Counted from the first letter of the stretch, positions 1-9,699 are shown. The stretch is DNA of 64,000 nt from Flavobacterium caseinilyticum (GCF_004349085.1 NZ_SMFM01000002.1:124001-188000); one strand, 5' to 3'. The notes: generated from the sequence alone by a model not told the origin. Translations and numbers: made by a program.

Positions 1-224
1 ACGCGTATATTTTGGGTTTGACCGGCAATATAACCAATCAATACAACCGTTGCAGTGCTGGCTACGTGCGCCATATTGTGATGTTCGGCCAGCCAAAATC
101 GTTTGTATCCTAAACTGTCAGCCAATTGCGCCAGTTCTTTTGTTTTTTGTAATGTTTCGCTCGCATTACTATTTTGGGTAATAATCGCTAATTCTAATAG
201 GGAAATCGGAATATTTTTATCCAT
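1..224 (-). CDS. LLM-class flavin-dependent monooxygenase, N-terminal part (cut by window edge)
   Basis: The minus strand starts with an ATG at 222-224 and stays open to the window edge, giving about 74 residues beginning MDKNIPISLLELAIITQN. The stretch LGYKRFWLAEHHNMAHVAS is the typical N-terminal signature of bacterial luciferase-like (LLM) monooxygenases, in which the W-x-AEHH segment lies near the flavin and substrate pocket. Members oxidise small organic substrates using reduced FMN supplied by a partner reductase. Only the N-terminal fragment is visible, so substrate and subfamily cannot be given. The gene is transcribed leftward out of the window and has the same orientation as the next gene. 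Confidence 0.75.
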   Translation of the reverse strand, partial: MDKNIPISLLELAIITQNSNASETLQKTKELAQLADSLGYKRFWLAEHHNMAHVASTATVVLIGYIAGQTQNIR

Positions 225-394
225 TATAAATTTCAAATTTTGAACAAAATTAATCATTTCCCATCGAGCCAAAAATTCTGTGCTGTTAATTGATTTATAA
301 TGTTTCTGATAAAATAAATCATTATGAACCAAAAGTTAATAGTTCTGGTTCCAATAGTTAAAGTCTCCATGACGATTTAACCTATTTACCTGCC

Positions 395-437
395 ACAAAT
401 TTCACAAATTATCACGAATTAATTTGTGAAAATTTGT
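395..437. repeat. Near-perfect 17-bp inverted repeat (hairpin) in the gap 225-575
   Basis: The left arm at 395-411 (ACAAATTTCACAAATTA) is repeated as its reverse complement at 420-437 with a single extra A, around an 8-base loop. It lies between two minus-strand genes and shares no reading frame with either. It could be a transcript 3' end structure or a dispersed palindromic repeat. The rest of the 225-575 gap holds only the terminator listed separately; I see no gene in it. Confidence 0.5.
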
Positions 438-520
438 AGACCCTGACAAGTAAATGCACTACTACGCATATTTTTAACTATTTCTTTGAACAATGAATTT
501 TTAATCATTTTGAAATCTAC

Positions 521-552
521 AAAAAAACCTGCAACTTTAGGTGGCAGGTTTA
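521..552 (-). terminator. Rho-independent terminator of the oxidoreductase gene 576-1778
   Basis: Read on the minus strand, the 7-bp stem AACCTGC/GCAGGTT (positions 544-550 and 526-532) is followed by a run of T. It lies about 25 bases beyond the stop codon of the gene at 576-1778, as expected for an intrinsic terminator. Confidence 0.7.
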
Positions 553-575
553 ATTAGTATTTAAGGTGTTAGGAA

Positions 576-1778
576 TTATTTCCCATCAACATAATCTTGT
601 AAATAGCTAAATCTTGGCGTCAGTTTTCCTTTCTCGGTAATTTTAGCTCTTTGCAAAATACCGTCTTTATCGACATTGAAAAACGCTGGAATAACATGCT
701 CTAGAAACATTTCTCCAAAGCCTTCACTTGCATCTTTGGGCAATTCACAAGGTAAATTATCAACTGCCATCACTACAACTGCTGCAGGATGAAAGACATC
801 AACTTCTTTGTCTTCTCGTGGAAAATATCCGTATAAAGGTTCCGCAATTGTTGATGAACGCAGCGTACAAGCTATTGGACCATTGACATCGCAGGAAACA
901 TCAGCAACAACTTTGATCTTGCAATCATTAGACTGCAGCATTTCTCGAGTAAGAATCACCGGCGCTTCATTGGCATGAAAATGCCCTGTAATGTAAATAT
1001 CAGATACTTTTGTAAATCTTTCGAAATCAGAAACGTATTCTTTTGGATTGCGATAAAAATCAGTAAAGTCTAATACTTGTCCGTCCTTGCGTTTGTTGTA
1101 ATCCAAGACATCAATTTGGGTATAAACGGGCTGCGTGTAGTTTTTTGATAAATAATTCTCTACTGAAACTTCCTTTATTTTTATGGCATCCAGTACTTCT
1201 TTTGCACCATTACCCACTTTTCCTGTGCCTGTAATAACAAATTTTAAAGGAGGCAATACCAATCGTTTCAAATGGGTTATCAATGCCTCTTTGCCCGAAA
1301 GTGTTTCTGCTTTTGGTAATTTAAACAATTCAAATTTGATTCCAAAAGCACGAATACTGTTATAAGCACCTACAATTCCTGCATATCTCCCAAAACCAAT
1401 TAACCTACGATTGTTAGCATCTACAATCGTTTCGTAATCGTACAAATCGATATTTTTTTCTAAAATAGCCTGTAACAATTTTCGATTATAAGGCTGTTTT
1501 TTTATCGTGTGCGAAAAAAAGAAATAGGTTTTATTTGGAATCAAATTATCTATCGGCACTTCTTTTACACCAAACAAAATATCACAATCGCTAATATCAT
1601 TTGTTATTTTAATTCCGAGATCTTCATATTGTGAATCGGTAAAAACTCTAATATCAGATGCTTCCACTTTTACAGAAACGTTTTGATGCAACTGTTTTAG
1701 CCTAACCAATTCATCGGGGGAAAAAACAACTCTTCGGTCCGGCGGGCTCTTTCTTTCTTTTAAAATTCCAAATTTCAT
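576..1778 (-). CDS. Saccharopine/alanine dehydrogenase-family NAD(P)-dependent oxidoreductase
   Basis: A 400-residue protein with the two-domain fold signature of the alanine dehydrogenase / PNT / lysine-forming saccharopine dehydrogenase (LYS1) family. The N-terminus MKFGILKERKSPPDRRV carries the family's basic substrate-binding residues. GFGRYAGIVGAYNSIRAFG (about residues 128-146) and the nucleotide-binding VITGTGKVGNGAKEVL (about 180-195) follow. The late segment ADVSCDVNGPIACTLRSSTI resembles the LYS1 C-terminal half more than classic alanine dehydrogenase. Members catalyse reversible NAD-linked oxidative deamination at an amino-acid nitrogen in the cytosol. The true substrate (saccharopine, alanine or another) cannot be settled by eye. 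It appears to be a single-gene unit with its own terminator and a TACATTTG promoter-like element upstream. Confidence 0.75.
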   Translation of the reverse strand: MKFGILKERKSPPDRRVVFSPDELVRLKQLHQNVSVKVEASDIRVFTDSQYEDLGIKITNDISDCDILFGVKEVPIDNLIPNKTYFFFSHTIKKQPYNRKLLQAILEKNIDLYDYETIVDANNRRLIGFGRYAGIVGAYNSIRAFGIKFELFKLPKAETLSGKEALITHLKRLVLPPLKFVITGTGKVGNGAKEVLDAIKIKEVSVENYLSKNYTQPVYTQIDVLDYNKRKDGQVLDFTDFYRNPKEYVSDFERFTKVSDIYITGHFHANEAPVILTREMLQSNDCKIKVVADVSCDVNGPIACTLRSSTIAEPLYGYFPREDKEVDVFHPAAVVVMAVDNLPCELPKDASEGFGEMFLEHVIPAFFNVDKDGILQRAKITEKGKLTPRFSYLQDYVDGK

Positions 1779-1824
1779 ATATGTATTTCTATTTATTTGT
1801 TTAATATAACTTTAGGGCACTTAT

Positions 1825-1842
1825 TTGTTACAAATGTAACAA
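1825..1842 (-). promoter_or_regulatory. Palindrome overlapping a Bacteroidota -7 promoter element
   Basis: TTGTTAC-AAAT-GTAACAA is a perfect 7-bp inverted repeat 46 bases upstream of the ATG at 1778. On the minus strand it contains TACATTTG, matching the Bacteroidota -7 consensus TAnnTTTG. No convincing -33 TTG was found at the right distance. It could be a promoter with an overlapping operator for the oxidoreductase gene; this is inference from sequence only. Confidence 0.4.
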
Positions 1843-2025
1843 TTTAAAGTAAATTATTTTTAATTTTTGATCTTGATTTCTAGGCTAAAAATCACTATTC
1901 ACTGAGGTACAAAATGATACAAAAAATGTCATTACAGACTTTTGATAAAATAGTGTTAAGGTTTAAAAAAAACACAACATTAGAAGACATTGATTCTATA
2001 TATTTGTGATTCTAGCACACCAGAA

Positions 2026-3225
2026 ATGAATTTTACAAAAAAAGCAAATATACTACATATTCTCCTGCTCGTCCTGGTTTTCAGTTCTTGCACGAAAGAG
2101 GTAAAGAAAATAGAGATAAGTGATGCGGCACTCCCAAAGAGTACATTGCCTAAAATGAAGCCGTTAACCAAACCAGAACCAAAACTCACAGCGGAATTCA
2201 TTGCTTCAAAAAGGAAAGAAATAGACTCTTTTTATAAAAAGAATTGGCCCAACAATAGTGCAAACGGAAGCTTCTTGGTCGCTAAAAACGGCCAAATTAT
2301 TTATGAAAAATACGAAGGCCATTCGAATCTAAGAGAAAAGACGTTGATTACGAAATCCACGCCATTACATATTGCATCAGTAGGAAAGGTTATTACTGCA
2401 ACTGCTATTTTGAAATTAGTGAATGCAAAAAGAATCGAACTGGATCAAAAAGTAAATACGATTTTGCCGGAGTTTCCGTATCCTGATGTCACGATCCAGA
2501 CCTTGTTGAATCACAGAAGCGGAATGCGTAATTATGCTTATTTCACAGACCGAGACAAAACTGTTTGGGACAGGCATAATATATTAACCAATCAAGATAT
2601 CCTTACTATTATGGCAACAAAGGATATTGGTTTAGAATTCAAAACGGATACGCGTTTCAGTTATTGCAATACTAATTATGCGATGTTGGCACTGATAATC
2701 GAAAAAATAACAAAACTATCTTACAAGGAAGCGATGAAACAGATGATTTTCGAACCGCTTGGAATGAAAAACACCTACGTTTTTGACTATGAAAAAGATA
2801 AAGATACCGCTGTAACCTCCTATAAAGCTAACAGAGTTGAAATAGGTACGGATTATTTAGACGCGGTTTATGGCGACAAAAATATCTATTCTACACCAAG
2901 AGATTTATTGAAATTTGACAGAGCCAGAAACAGTTCCACTTTTTTAACACCAAAACTGCAAAGCCTTGTTTATAAGGGTTACAGCAATGAACGCAAAGGA
3001 ACTAAAAATTACGGTCTAGGCATCAGAATGGTCAACTGGGAAACGGGACAAAATTTCTATTTTCATAACGGCTGGTGGCACGGGAATACATCTTCGTACA
3101 TAACCCTGAGAAAAGAGGGCGTAACGATTATAGCCCTTTCTAATAAATTCACCAGAAAAACATATGACATTCGAAAACTGGCGGTTTTATTTGGCGATTA
3201 TCCATTCAAATTAAAAGATGAATAA
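2026..3225 (+). CDS. Class C beta-lactamase-type serine hydrolase, lipoprotein
   Basis: From the ATG at 2026 the product is 399 residues. It opens with a lipoprotein signal peptide (MNFTKKANILHILLLVLVFSSC; lipobox Cys at about residue 22), so it should be lipid-anchored in the envelope. An upstream in-frame ATG at 1990 would put 12 polar residues before the signal and is not preferred. The penicillin-binding/AmpC-like catalytic motifs are all visible: S-x-x-K as SVGK (Ser about 118, Lys about 121), Y-x-N as YCN (Tyr about 213), and an H-N-G in place of the usual K-T-G near the C-terminus. Relatives include peptidases, esterases and cell-wall D,D-peptidases, so the substrate is unknown and antibiotic resistance should not be assumed. 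It stands alone, diverging from the oxidoreductase gene. Confidence 0.8.
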   Translation: MNFTKKANILHILLLVLVFSSCTKEVKKIEISDAALPKSTLPKMKPLTKPEPKLTAEFIASKRKEIDSFYKKNWPNNSANGSFLVAKNGQIIYEKYEGHSNLREKTLITKSTPLHIASVGKVITATAILKLVNAKRIELDQKVNTILPEFPYPDVTIQTLLNHRSGMRNYAYFTDRDKTVWDRHNILTNQDILTIMATKDIGLEFKTDTRFSYCNTNYAMLALIIEKITKLSYKEAMKQMIFEPLGMKNTYVFDYEKDKDTAVTSYKANRVEIGTDYLDAVYGDKNIYSTPRDLLKFDRARNSSTFLTPKLQSLVYKGYSNERKGTKNYGLGIRMVNWETGQNFYFHNGWWHGNTSSYITLRKEGVTIIALSNKFTRKTYDIRKLAVLFGDYPFKLKDE

Positions 3226-3329
3226 AAGAGGTACGATTTTTGAAATAGAATTGATATTTAGCACTGGATTTAAGTTAAAAAGTGTAAATTCGCAACTTCA
3301 AAATTGCGTTTTGATTTTGAAATAATAAA

Positions 3330-3726
3330 GGGGTCGACTGGTTTTGACAGCAAGTCGAATTGATCAGTAAGCACGTCGAGCATTGAGACCTTGCTCGTAA
3401 ATATAAGATCTTACCATTTTACACGGCGAAAATAACTACGCTTTAGCTGCATAATCCGAATTATAGTAAGATTAAGCCACGTTCCTATCAGATAGGAAAG
3501 CTGGATTCTCCTTGAAAGCCTTGGTTTGTGGCGTTCAGTCCAGGAGAACCGTAAAAATAAACCTAGATTTCCATGAGCTTCGGGTGGATTTCAAAATTAA
3601 GAAGATAAGTAGCGTGTGGCTGTTTCTGGCCTAGCACACTATCGAAAACTCAATCAGGAAATAAACGCGTAGAAAGCTTTTTAGTTGCTTGTTTGGACCC
3701 GAGTTCGATTCTCGGCGACTCCACCA
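3330..3726 (+). ncRNA. ssrA: Transfer-messenger RNA (tmRNA)
   Basis: The 5' end GGGGTCGACTGGTTTTGAC and the 3' end with a T-arm (GTTCGATTC) followed by CGACTCC-A-CCA are diagnostic of one-piece tmRNA. The 7-bp acceptor stem pairs GGGGTCG with CGACTCC with one G-T wobble. The internal mRNA-like segment at 3425-3454 encodes the proteolysis tag GENNYALAA followed by TAA. The RNA rescues stalled ribosomes with SmpB and tags the nascent chain for degradation. CCA is encoded in the gene. Length (about 397 nt) is normal for Bacteroidota. Confidence 0.97.
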
Positions 3727-3763
3727 AAAACCCTGTAATCAATTGATTTACAGGGTTTTTTAT
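3727..3763 (+). terminator. Terminator of ssrA
   Basis: Immediately after the encoded CCA, CCCTGTAA and its complement TTTACAGGG form a hairpin with an A-run before it and a T-run (GGGTTTTTTATTTT) after it. It is a classical intrinsic terminator for the tmRNA, and the flanking A-run suggests it may also work on the other strand for the kinase gene at 3847-6417. Confidence 0.8.
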
Positions 3764-3846
3764 TTTAGCAGATTGTTCAAGTATTAATAGCTTTTTTTTG
3801 GGGAGTTATATCACACCTTATTAATAGTAAGTGTTTTCTTCAACAA

Positions 3847-6417
3847 TTATGTTTCATGAAAAATGTTACTTTGCTTTACTAGCTCTACTATTTTAGTGTA
3901 TAATAAGTTTTCATTAATAGGCTTAGAAATATAGTCGTCCATTCCAAATTCTTTACATTTCGAAATATCTACTGTAGTTACGTCTGCGGATAATGCAATT
4001 ATTGGAATGTTAGATTTCATTGTTTTACGAATGTATTCTGTTGCCTCAAACCCATTCATTTCAGGCATCTGCAAATCCATCAAAATTATATCGTAGCTAT
4101 TGGTTCGCAATTTTTCTAGTGCAATTTTTCCGTTATCTGCTACCTCGTGTTCAAATCCAAAATCATTTAAAATCAATTTGATTAGTAATTGATTTAATGG
4201 GATATCTTCAGCTACTAATACGCTAATATTTTTATTATTTGAATCCAGTTTTGGTATTTCTATAATTTCTTGCGTTCTCATATTCGTTTTACCAAAAGTC
4301 AGGGTAAAACTAAAAGTAGAACCTTCACCCAATTTGCTTTTTAAGTTAATATTTCCTCCTTGAGATTCTATGAGCTGTTTCACAATAGCAAGTCCCAATC
4401 CTGTTCCGCCGTAGGAATTTGACGTGCTAATTTCTGCCTGTTCAAAGACCTTAAAAATTGAATTTATTTTATCCTCTGCAATACCGATTCCTGAATCGGT
4501 TACTGCAAATTCAAGTGTTACATTTTCTTGATCTTCACTTAATAATTTGACGTTTAATATAATTGTCCCATTGTGCGTAAATTTTACTGCATTACTCATA
4601 AGGTTTATTATAATCTGATTCAATCGTACTGAATCTCCCAGCAACATTAACGGTATTTTACTGTCGTATTCTCTTATCATTTTTAAATTCTTCTCTTTCA
4701 TTTTCAACTCAAAAGAATGAAGTATCGATTTTATTGATTTCTGTATTTCAAAGGGTTGTTTTTCAAATGACATTTTACCTGCCTCAACTTTTGCCAAATC
4801 TAATATATCGTTTATGAGTACATTTAATGAAGTTCCACTTGTTTTTATTGCATCAATAAATTCTTTTTGTTTTTCGTCTAATGCTGTTTTTAATAAAACA
4901 TTTGTAAATCCTAAAATCGAATTTAATGGCGTCCGGATTTCGTGACTCATGTTGGATAAAAACTGTTGTTTGGATGCCGCGGCATTTTCTGCGGCAATTT
5001 TTGCTTCGGTTAATTCCTTTTCAAATCGCTTCTGCTCGGTAATTACTCTGGCCACTGCTACCGCACCAATTACGTTTCCATTTCCATCTTTATAAACGGA
5101 GCCATTAAATAAAACTGGAGTTTGGTTTACATCTTTGATTGTAAGTGGATAATTTGCTACGAAACCATGCTCAAAAACCTGTTTGTATCCTTTAAGTGCT
5201 TTTTCAGGATCAGTGAAATAATTTATAAAATTTGTGCCTTTTAATTTTTGTATTGAAATTCCTGTGATTTTTGAACTTGCCTCATTAAAATCTGTAATTT
5301 CTCCTGTAGAGCTGATCGTAAATAATGGATCTGGGCTAGCTTCAATTAGACTTCGTGCATATTCATTAAATAATTTTTCCTTGGCATCAAACAATTCTTG
5401 TTGCTTTTTTTCAAGTTCTTTACTAACATTCAATAACTGGTTGGTTCTTTTTGTTACGGCTTTTTCCAGCTCTTCCCGTTGTTTTTTCTGGTCGCTAATA
5501 TCAGTGGTAACACCCACCCACATTTTATGGTTTCCATTTTCATCTTTTACCGGAGTTGCTATGTTTAAATGCCATACATAATCACCTGCTTTATTTTTCA
5601 AACGCATTTCCATTACCAGATCTGTTCCGGTCGCAGCAGCTTTCTGTAAACGGATAGCAAATTCTTCCATCTCATCGGGATGCATAATCTGATGGTAGCC
5701 AAAATCCCTTAATTCTTCAAAAGTAAATCCGGTAAAATCCAACCAGTTTTTATTGTAATAGGTAACATCGCCATTTGTATTGGCATTGCTAATTTTTGCC
5801 GGCATCAGGTCAGCCATTTTTCTAAAATGTTCTTCACTTGCTTTTAATTCATCTTGTGCCAGTTTGCTTTCATGGATATCTACGCCTATCCCAATGTACC
5901 CCATGAATTTGCCATTGGGCAAATACCTCGGATTGGCCTTCACGGAATGCCAGCGGTATTGTGCGTCATACCGCCTCACCCGTACACCGGGAAGAAAGTA
6001 GGGTTGACGATTTTCAAAAGCAGGCAGGTAGATCTCCATTATACCCTGCACATCATCCGGATGTATAACATCACCCCAGGTATTGCCAATTGCCTGTTCA
6101 AAATTTTGACCAATGTAATCCAGCCAGCTTTTATTCCAATAACTTATATTTGCTTCTTCGTCAGGTTCAATGATAAAAATGTGTAGCGGGACATTGTCAG
6201 CCAAAGAAAGAAAACGTTCTTCACTTTCTTTTAACTGAACATTGCTTTCTGTCTGTGAAGCTACTTCGTTGGCCACACGCAAATGTTCTGCTGAGTCCTT
6301 CACTTCTTTTTCTTTATTATTTTGCGCGAGCAGCATAACATCAAGGTTAAATGAATGTAAGTCGTTCAATTCGACTTCCAACTGCTTTATCCTCATCTTA
6401 AGATCTTTTTTCTTCAT
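3847..6417 (-). CDS. PAS-domain hybrid sensor histidine kinase with C-terminal receiver
   Basis: An 856-residue, apparently cytosolic hybrid kinase; no membrane segment is seen. Order: coiled-coil N-terminus (1-65), PAS/PAC domains at about 66-190, 193-312 and 352-465 (the first two ending in DI-type PAC linkers), a coiled coil at 313-350, HisKA with phospho-acceptor His492 in SHEIRTP, HATPase at about 590-710 (N-box NLMSNAVKF, G-boxes DSGIGI and GGTGLGL), and a receiver at about 730-848 with Asp781 in DLQMPEMNG. The layout suggests sensing through PAS ligands and intramolecular phosphotransfer, with output through another protein. It is not in the downstream operon: 440 bp and a terminator separate it from the receiver at 6859-7221. 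The signal is unknown. Confidence 0.9.
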   Translation of the reverse strand: MKKKDLKMRIKQLEVELNDLHSFNLDVMLLAQNNKEKEVKDSAEHLRVANEVASQTESNVQLKESEERFLSLADNVPLHIFIIEPDEEANISYWNKSWLDYIGQNFEQAIGNTWGDVIHPDDVQGIMEIYLPAFENRQPYFLPGVRVRRYDAQYRWHSVKANPRYLPNGKFMGYIGIGVDIHESKLAQDELKASEEHFRKMADLMPAKISNANTNGDVTYYNKNWLDFTGFTFEELRDFGYHQIMHPDEMEEFAIRLQKAAATGTDLVMEMRLKNKAGDYVWHLNIATPVKDENGNHKMWVGVTTDISDQKKQREELEKAVTKRTNQLLNVSKELEKKQQELFDAKEKLFNEYARSLIEASPDPLFTISSTGEITDFNEASSKITGISIQKLKGTNFINYFTDPEKALKGYKQVFEHGFVANYPLTIKDVNQTPVLFNGSVYKDGNGNVIGAVAVARVITEQKRFEKELTEAKIAAENAAASKQQFLSNMSHEIRTPLNSILGFTNVLLKTALDEKQKEFIDAIKTSGTSLNVLINDILDLAKVEAGKMSFEKQPFEIQKSIKSILHSFELKMKEKNLKMIREYDSKIPLMLLGDSVRLNQIIINLMSNAVKFTHNGTIILNVKLLSEDQENVTLEFAVTDSGIGIAEDKINSIFKVFEQAEISTSNSYGGTGLGLAIVKQLIESQGGNINLKSKLGEGSTFSFTLTFGKTNMRTQEIIEIPKLDSNNKNISVLVAEDIPLNQLLIKLILNDFGFEHEVADNGKIALEKLRTNSYDIILMDLQMPEMNGFEATEYIRKTMKSNIPIIALSADVTTVDISKCKEFGMDDYISKPINENLLYTKIVELVKQSNIFHET

Positions 6418-6858
6418 CTTTTTAATCTTTTTATATGCTCAGTAACAAAAATTTGTAAAGATCTTCTGGAGATTCATTTCCAATAATACTGCAATTATTT
6501 AAATTAATTAAGCAGTATACAATCATCGATAAATTTCAGGAGCCAAGAACTCGGTTCTAACTCTATTTTGTTGATAATCGAGTAAATATAGTTGATTACA
6601 CAATAGAAGCACTCATAGTAAAGTCTTTATTACAAATTTTTGCCGTAAGAGGAGCGCGCAAAAGTGTATAATTAAACCACCTCCGGCCCGAAAATAAAAA
6701 ACAGCAGCCTATGATGCTTTTAATGTTTAAAATATGTCGCAAGTTCATGCATATCGATTACCAAAACTGATAGAATTATAACGCAAAAAAACCTAATGCA
6801 CCTATATGGTGATTTGGTTTTTCTTTATTATTTGTTCGATAAAAAGTGCTGCTAGAAA
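6418..6858. other. 440-bp intergenic region between kinase and receiver genes
   Basis: No open frame of note was found. It holds the 5' region of the hybrid kinase and, near its right end, the terminator-like hairpin at about 6785-6828. The remainder is AT-rich and shows no further structure that I can support. Confidence 0.5.
6785..6828 (-). terminator. Terminator-like hairpin downstream of the lone receiver gene
   Basis: AAAACC...CACC-TATA-GGTG...GGTTTTT forms an interrupted hairpin flanked by an A-run on the left and T-rich sequence on the right. It could therefore terminate transcripts on either strand. It lies 31 bases beyond the stop of the receiver gene at 6859-7221. Confidence 0.55.
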
Positions 6859-7221
6859 TTAGTGCTTGATCAACAGTCGTTTTATTCTTACTATCAATTC
6901 ATTAGGACTAAAAGGCTTTGTGATAAAATCATCAGCTCCCAATTCAAAGGCTTGTAATACGGTTTTCTCTAATCCAACGGAGGATAATATAATGATTGGA
7001 ATGTTCAGTTTTAACTCTATTTTTACCCGATTTACGATATCTAATCCGGAAGCAAACGGCATCTCTATGTCTGATAATATCAAATCCGGTTTTTCAGAGA
7101 CGATTTTCACTAGTGCATCCTGCCCGTCAGCACATGAAATCACCTCATATCCCTCACGAATCAGCTTAAACTCCATAGTTTTTAGCATCATCTCATCATC
7201 CTCAGCTATTAATATTTTCAT
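6859..7221 (-). CDS. Single-domain response regulator (receiver only)
   Basis: A 120-residue CheY-like receiver with the full set of catalytic residues: acidic pocket Glu7-Asp8-Asp9, phospho-acceptor Asp51 in LSDIEMP, Ser80 in place of the switch Ser/Thr, and Lys102 in TKPF. There is no output domain. It lies 87 bp downstream of the REC-PAS-kinase-REC-Hpt hybrid and is on the same strand, so it may be the last gene of that phosphorelay operon or a separate unit. Its partner and output are unknown; by analogy it could receive phosphate from the Hpt domain encoded next door. Confidence 0.88.
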   Translation of the reverse strand: MKILIAEDDEMMLKTMEFKLIREGYEVISCADGQDALVKIVSEKPDLILSDIEMPFASGLDIVNRVKIELKLNIPIIILSSVGLEKTVLQAFELGADDFITKPFSPNELIVRIKRLLIKH

Positions 7222-7308
7222 TTTTCTAAGTATTAATTATCGTAATTTCATCTTCTAAAAACACTGTTTTGCTATGATTATCAATTTATAATTACACTTC
7301 TGCTGTTT

Positions 7309-9699
7309 TTAATCTAATTCTGAACTGCAAGTTGACTCTAATCTGGAGAAACCATGTATTGTTTCCAATTCGCGAATAGCCAACTGACAGATTTCGTACA
7401 ATTGTTCAACTTCCTCTTTTCTCTTCTGCCCTAATGGATCAATTTGTATTTCGTTTTCAATAATTTCGATACTTTGGGATGCTTTTTTTATTCCTAATAA
7501 ACCAATGGAGGATTTTATTTTGTGCACTTCAGCTTTCAAAACTTTAATGTCATCCATCGCATTAGACTCTAGTATGCTTTGCAAAGCCAGAGGAGCATTG
7601 TGTAAAAATAAGGAAACCATTTTGCCGATAAAATCGGGATCTCCGTCAGCAAATTCATTTAAGTAGGCAAAATTAATCAATTTTTCTGAAATCTCTTCTT
7701 GTACTATTAAATCAACCGATTGTACACTTTCTACATTCATCAGATTATTGTATAGTTTTTCGAGCAACACATTGAAATCAAATGGCTTAGAGAGATAATC
7801 GTTCATGCCATTCTCTAAACTTCGTTTTTCTTCGGCCAATGTGGCATGAGCCGTCAATGCAATTATTGGGATATTTGCTTTAGATCCCATATTCGTTCGT
7901 ATGTAATTTGTAAGTTCATTCCCATCCATCTCTGGCATTTGAATGTCCATCAAAATAATATCATAATTGTTCTTTTCTATTTTTTCGATGGCTACTTTTC
8001 CATTATCAGCGATGTCAATTTCTTTTTCCCATTTTTGAAATACTTTAATCGCTAAAAGTTGGTTCAGCTCATTATCTTCGACCAAGAGTATCTTAGTGTC
8101 TTTTAGGAAATTAGCAGATAATCGTTCTTTTTTCGCTTTTGCAATCGGTAAAATTCCTTTCTGGACTTTTTTAAACTGAAGTAAAAAAGAAAACTCACTC
8201 CCTTTTGAAATTTCACTTTTTACCGTTATCACTCCGCCTTGCAATTCAATTAGCTTGCGGGTAATGGTAAGACCTAAGCCTGTCCCTCCAAATTTTCGAG
8301 CCGTTCCATGAGAAGCCTGATTAAAACTCTCAAAGATCGAATCAATCTTGTTTTTTGCGATTCCAATCCCGGTATCAACTACACTGAATCGAATAAAAGT
8401 TTCCGTTTCAGTTTCCTCCTCTTGAGTAATAATTAATTCCACATATCCTTTTTCGGTAAATTTCAATGCGTTTCCTACTAAATTAATCAAGATTTGTGAA
8501 AGCCTTGTGGTATCACCAATTAGAAAATCTTGTATTTTCGGATCAATTTCAAACAATAATTTTATTTTTTTCTCTTTTGAAATTGGAGATAACAACTCAA
8601 TTACTGAATTTATATTTTTAGACAAGGAGAAATTTACATCTTCAAATGTCATTTTATCTGCGTCTATTTTAGAAAAATCAAGAATGTCATTAATAATAAC
8701 TAATAAATTTTTACTCGCTCTTTTAATGGCATCCACACTTTGTTTTTGATCGCTGTCCAGATTTGTACTTTCCAGAATTCGGGCGAATCCTATAATTCCG
8801 TTCATTGGCGTGCGGATTTCATGACTCATATTTGTCAGGAACTCCTCTTTTACGCGTACTGATTGCTCCGCCAACTCTTTTGCAAGTATCAATTCATTTT
8901 CGATATTTTTTTGCTCGCTGATATCTTGAATGGTCCCCAAAATTTTGACCGGTTCATTATTTTCATCGTTCAGACATTTAATATATTCATTGATGTATTT
9001 AATGGTTCCATTTTTACAGGTAAGAATATGGCTGAACTGTACTTCTGAATTATTTTTTTTAACATAATTCAGATTAGTTTCAAAAAGTTCAACATCGTCA
9101 GGTTTAATAAGTCTCGATTTTAAAAGACCTATAGACGCTTGACAATTTGAATTAATTTCAAAAATAGTGTAGAATTGCTCCGAGAAAAACACTTCATTAT
9201 CAGCTAAATTTATTTCCCAACTTCCAATCTTGGCTAATTCTTGCGCTTCGGCAAGTCGGTTAGCATTAATTTTTAAAGCTAATTCGGTTTTCTTTCTCTG
9301 TTTCAGACTTTCGGAAAGTTTCAGTGCATTTCTAATGCTTTGTGAGATACCGTCCGGAGTCAATAATGTTTTTGGAATGTAATCCGAAGCACCGCCTAAA
9401 ATGGCCTGACTGGCTATTTTTTCATCTCCTTGTGAGGTGACAAAAATAACTGGAGTCTCTATTCCTAAATCTTTCAATTTTTTCAAGAAAGATATTCCAT
9501 CACTGTCCGGCATCATATAATCAAGGAATATTAAATCATACTGTATTGATTTAATTTTCTCGATACCTTCTTTAGCTGAAAAGGCACTTTCTACATCGGC
9601 GATTATACCAGAATGCGATATCGATCGAATTATGGTGACCAAATCAACTTTGTCATCGTCGATTATCAATATTTTTAAGGCATTTGCCATAGTATCCAT
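7309..9699 (-). CDS. Hybrid phosphorelay kinase: REC-PAS-HisKA-HATPase-REC-Hpt
   Basis: A 796-residue protein carrying every phosphorelay module. There is an N-terminal receiver (Asp60 in FLDYMMP) and a PAS domain at about 145-265. HisKA follows with His293 in MSHEIRTP, then HATPase at about 385-510 (NLVGNALKF, DTGIGI, GGTGLGL). A second receiver at about 535-650 has Asp585 in MDIQMPEMDG, and a C-terminal Hpt domain has His726 in EVHKIKSS. An N-terminal receiver lets it be an acceptor as well as a kinase. Its ATG overlaps the stop of the upstream receiver gene (TAATG), which argues for translational coupling and for the start at 9699; a second Met lies three codons in. No membrane segment is seen. 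Confidence 0.92.
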   Translation of the reverse strand: MDTMANALKILIIDDDKVDLVTIIRSISHSGIIADVESAFSAKEGIEKIKSIQYDLIFLDYMMPDSDGISFLKKLKDLGIETPVIFVTSQGDEKIASQAILGGASDYIPKTLLTPDGISQSIRNALKLSESLKQRKKTELALKINANRLAEAQELAKIGSWEINLADNEVFFSEQFYTIFEINSNCQASIGLLKSRLIKPDDVELFETNLNYVKKNNSEVQFSHILTCKNGTIKYINEYIKCLNDENNEPVKILGTIQDISEQKNIENELILAKELAEQSVRVKEEFLTNMSHEIRTPMNGIIGFARILESTNLDSDQKQSVDAIKRASKNLLVIINDILDFSKIDADKMTFEDVNFSLSKNINSVIELLSPISKEKKIKLLFEIDPKIQDFLIGDTTRLSQILINLVGNALKFTEKGYVELIITQEEETETETFIRFSVVDTGIGIAKNKIDSIFESFNQASHGTARKFGGTGLGLTITRKLIELQGGVITVKSEISKGSEFSFLLQFKKVQKGILPIAKAKKERLSANFLKDTKILLVEDNELNQLLAIKVFQKWEKEIDIADNGKVAIEKIEKNNYDIILMDIQMPEMDGNELTNYIRTNMGSKANIPIIALTAHATLAEEKRSLENGMNDYLSKPFDFNVLLEKLYNNLMNVESVQSVDLIVQEEISEKLINFAYLNEFADGDPDFIGKMVSLFLHNAPLALQSILESNAMDDIKVLKAEVHKIKSSIGLLGIKKASQSIEIIENEIQIDPLGQKRKEEVEQLYEICQLAIRELETIHGFSRLESTCSSELD

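Noticed and set aside
5234..6445. Plus-strand ORFs of 67 to 115 codons opposite the hybrid kinase
   Set aside because: They lie wholly within the coding frame of the minus-strand kinase and show no domain features; they are frame shadows. The same applies to other antisense ORFs across the window.
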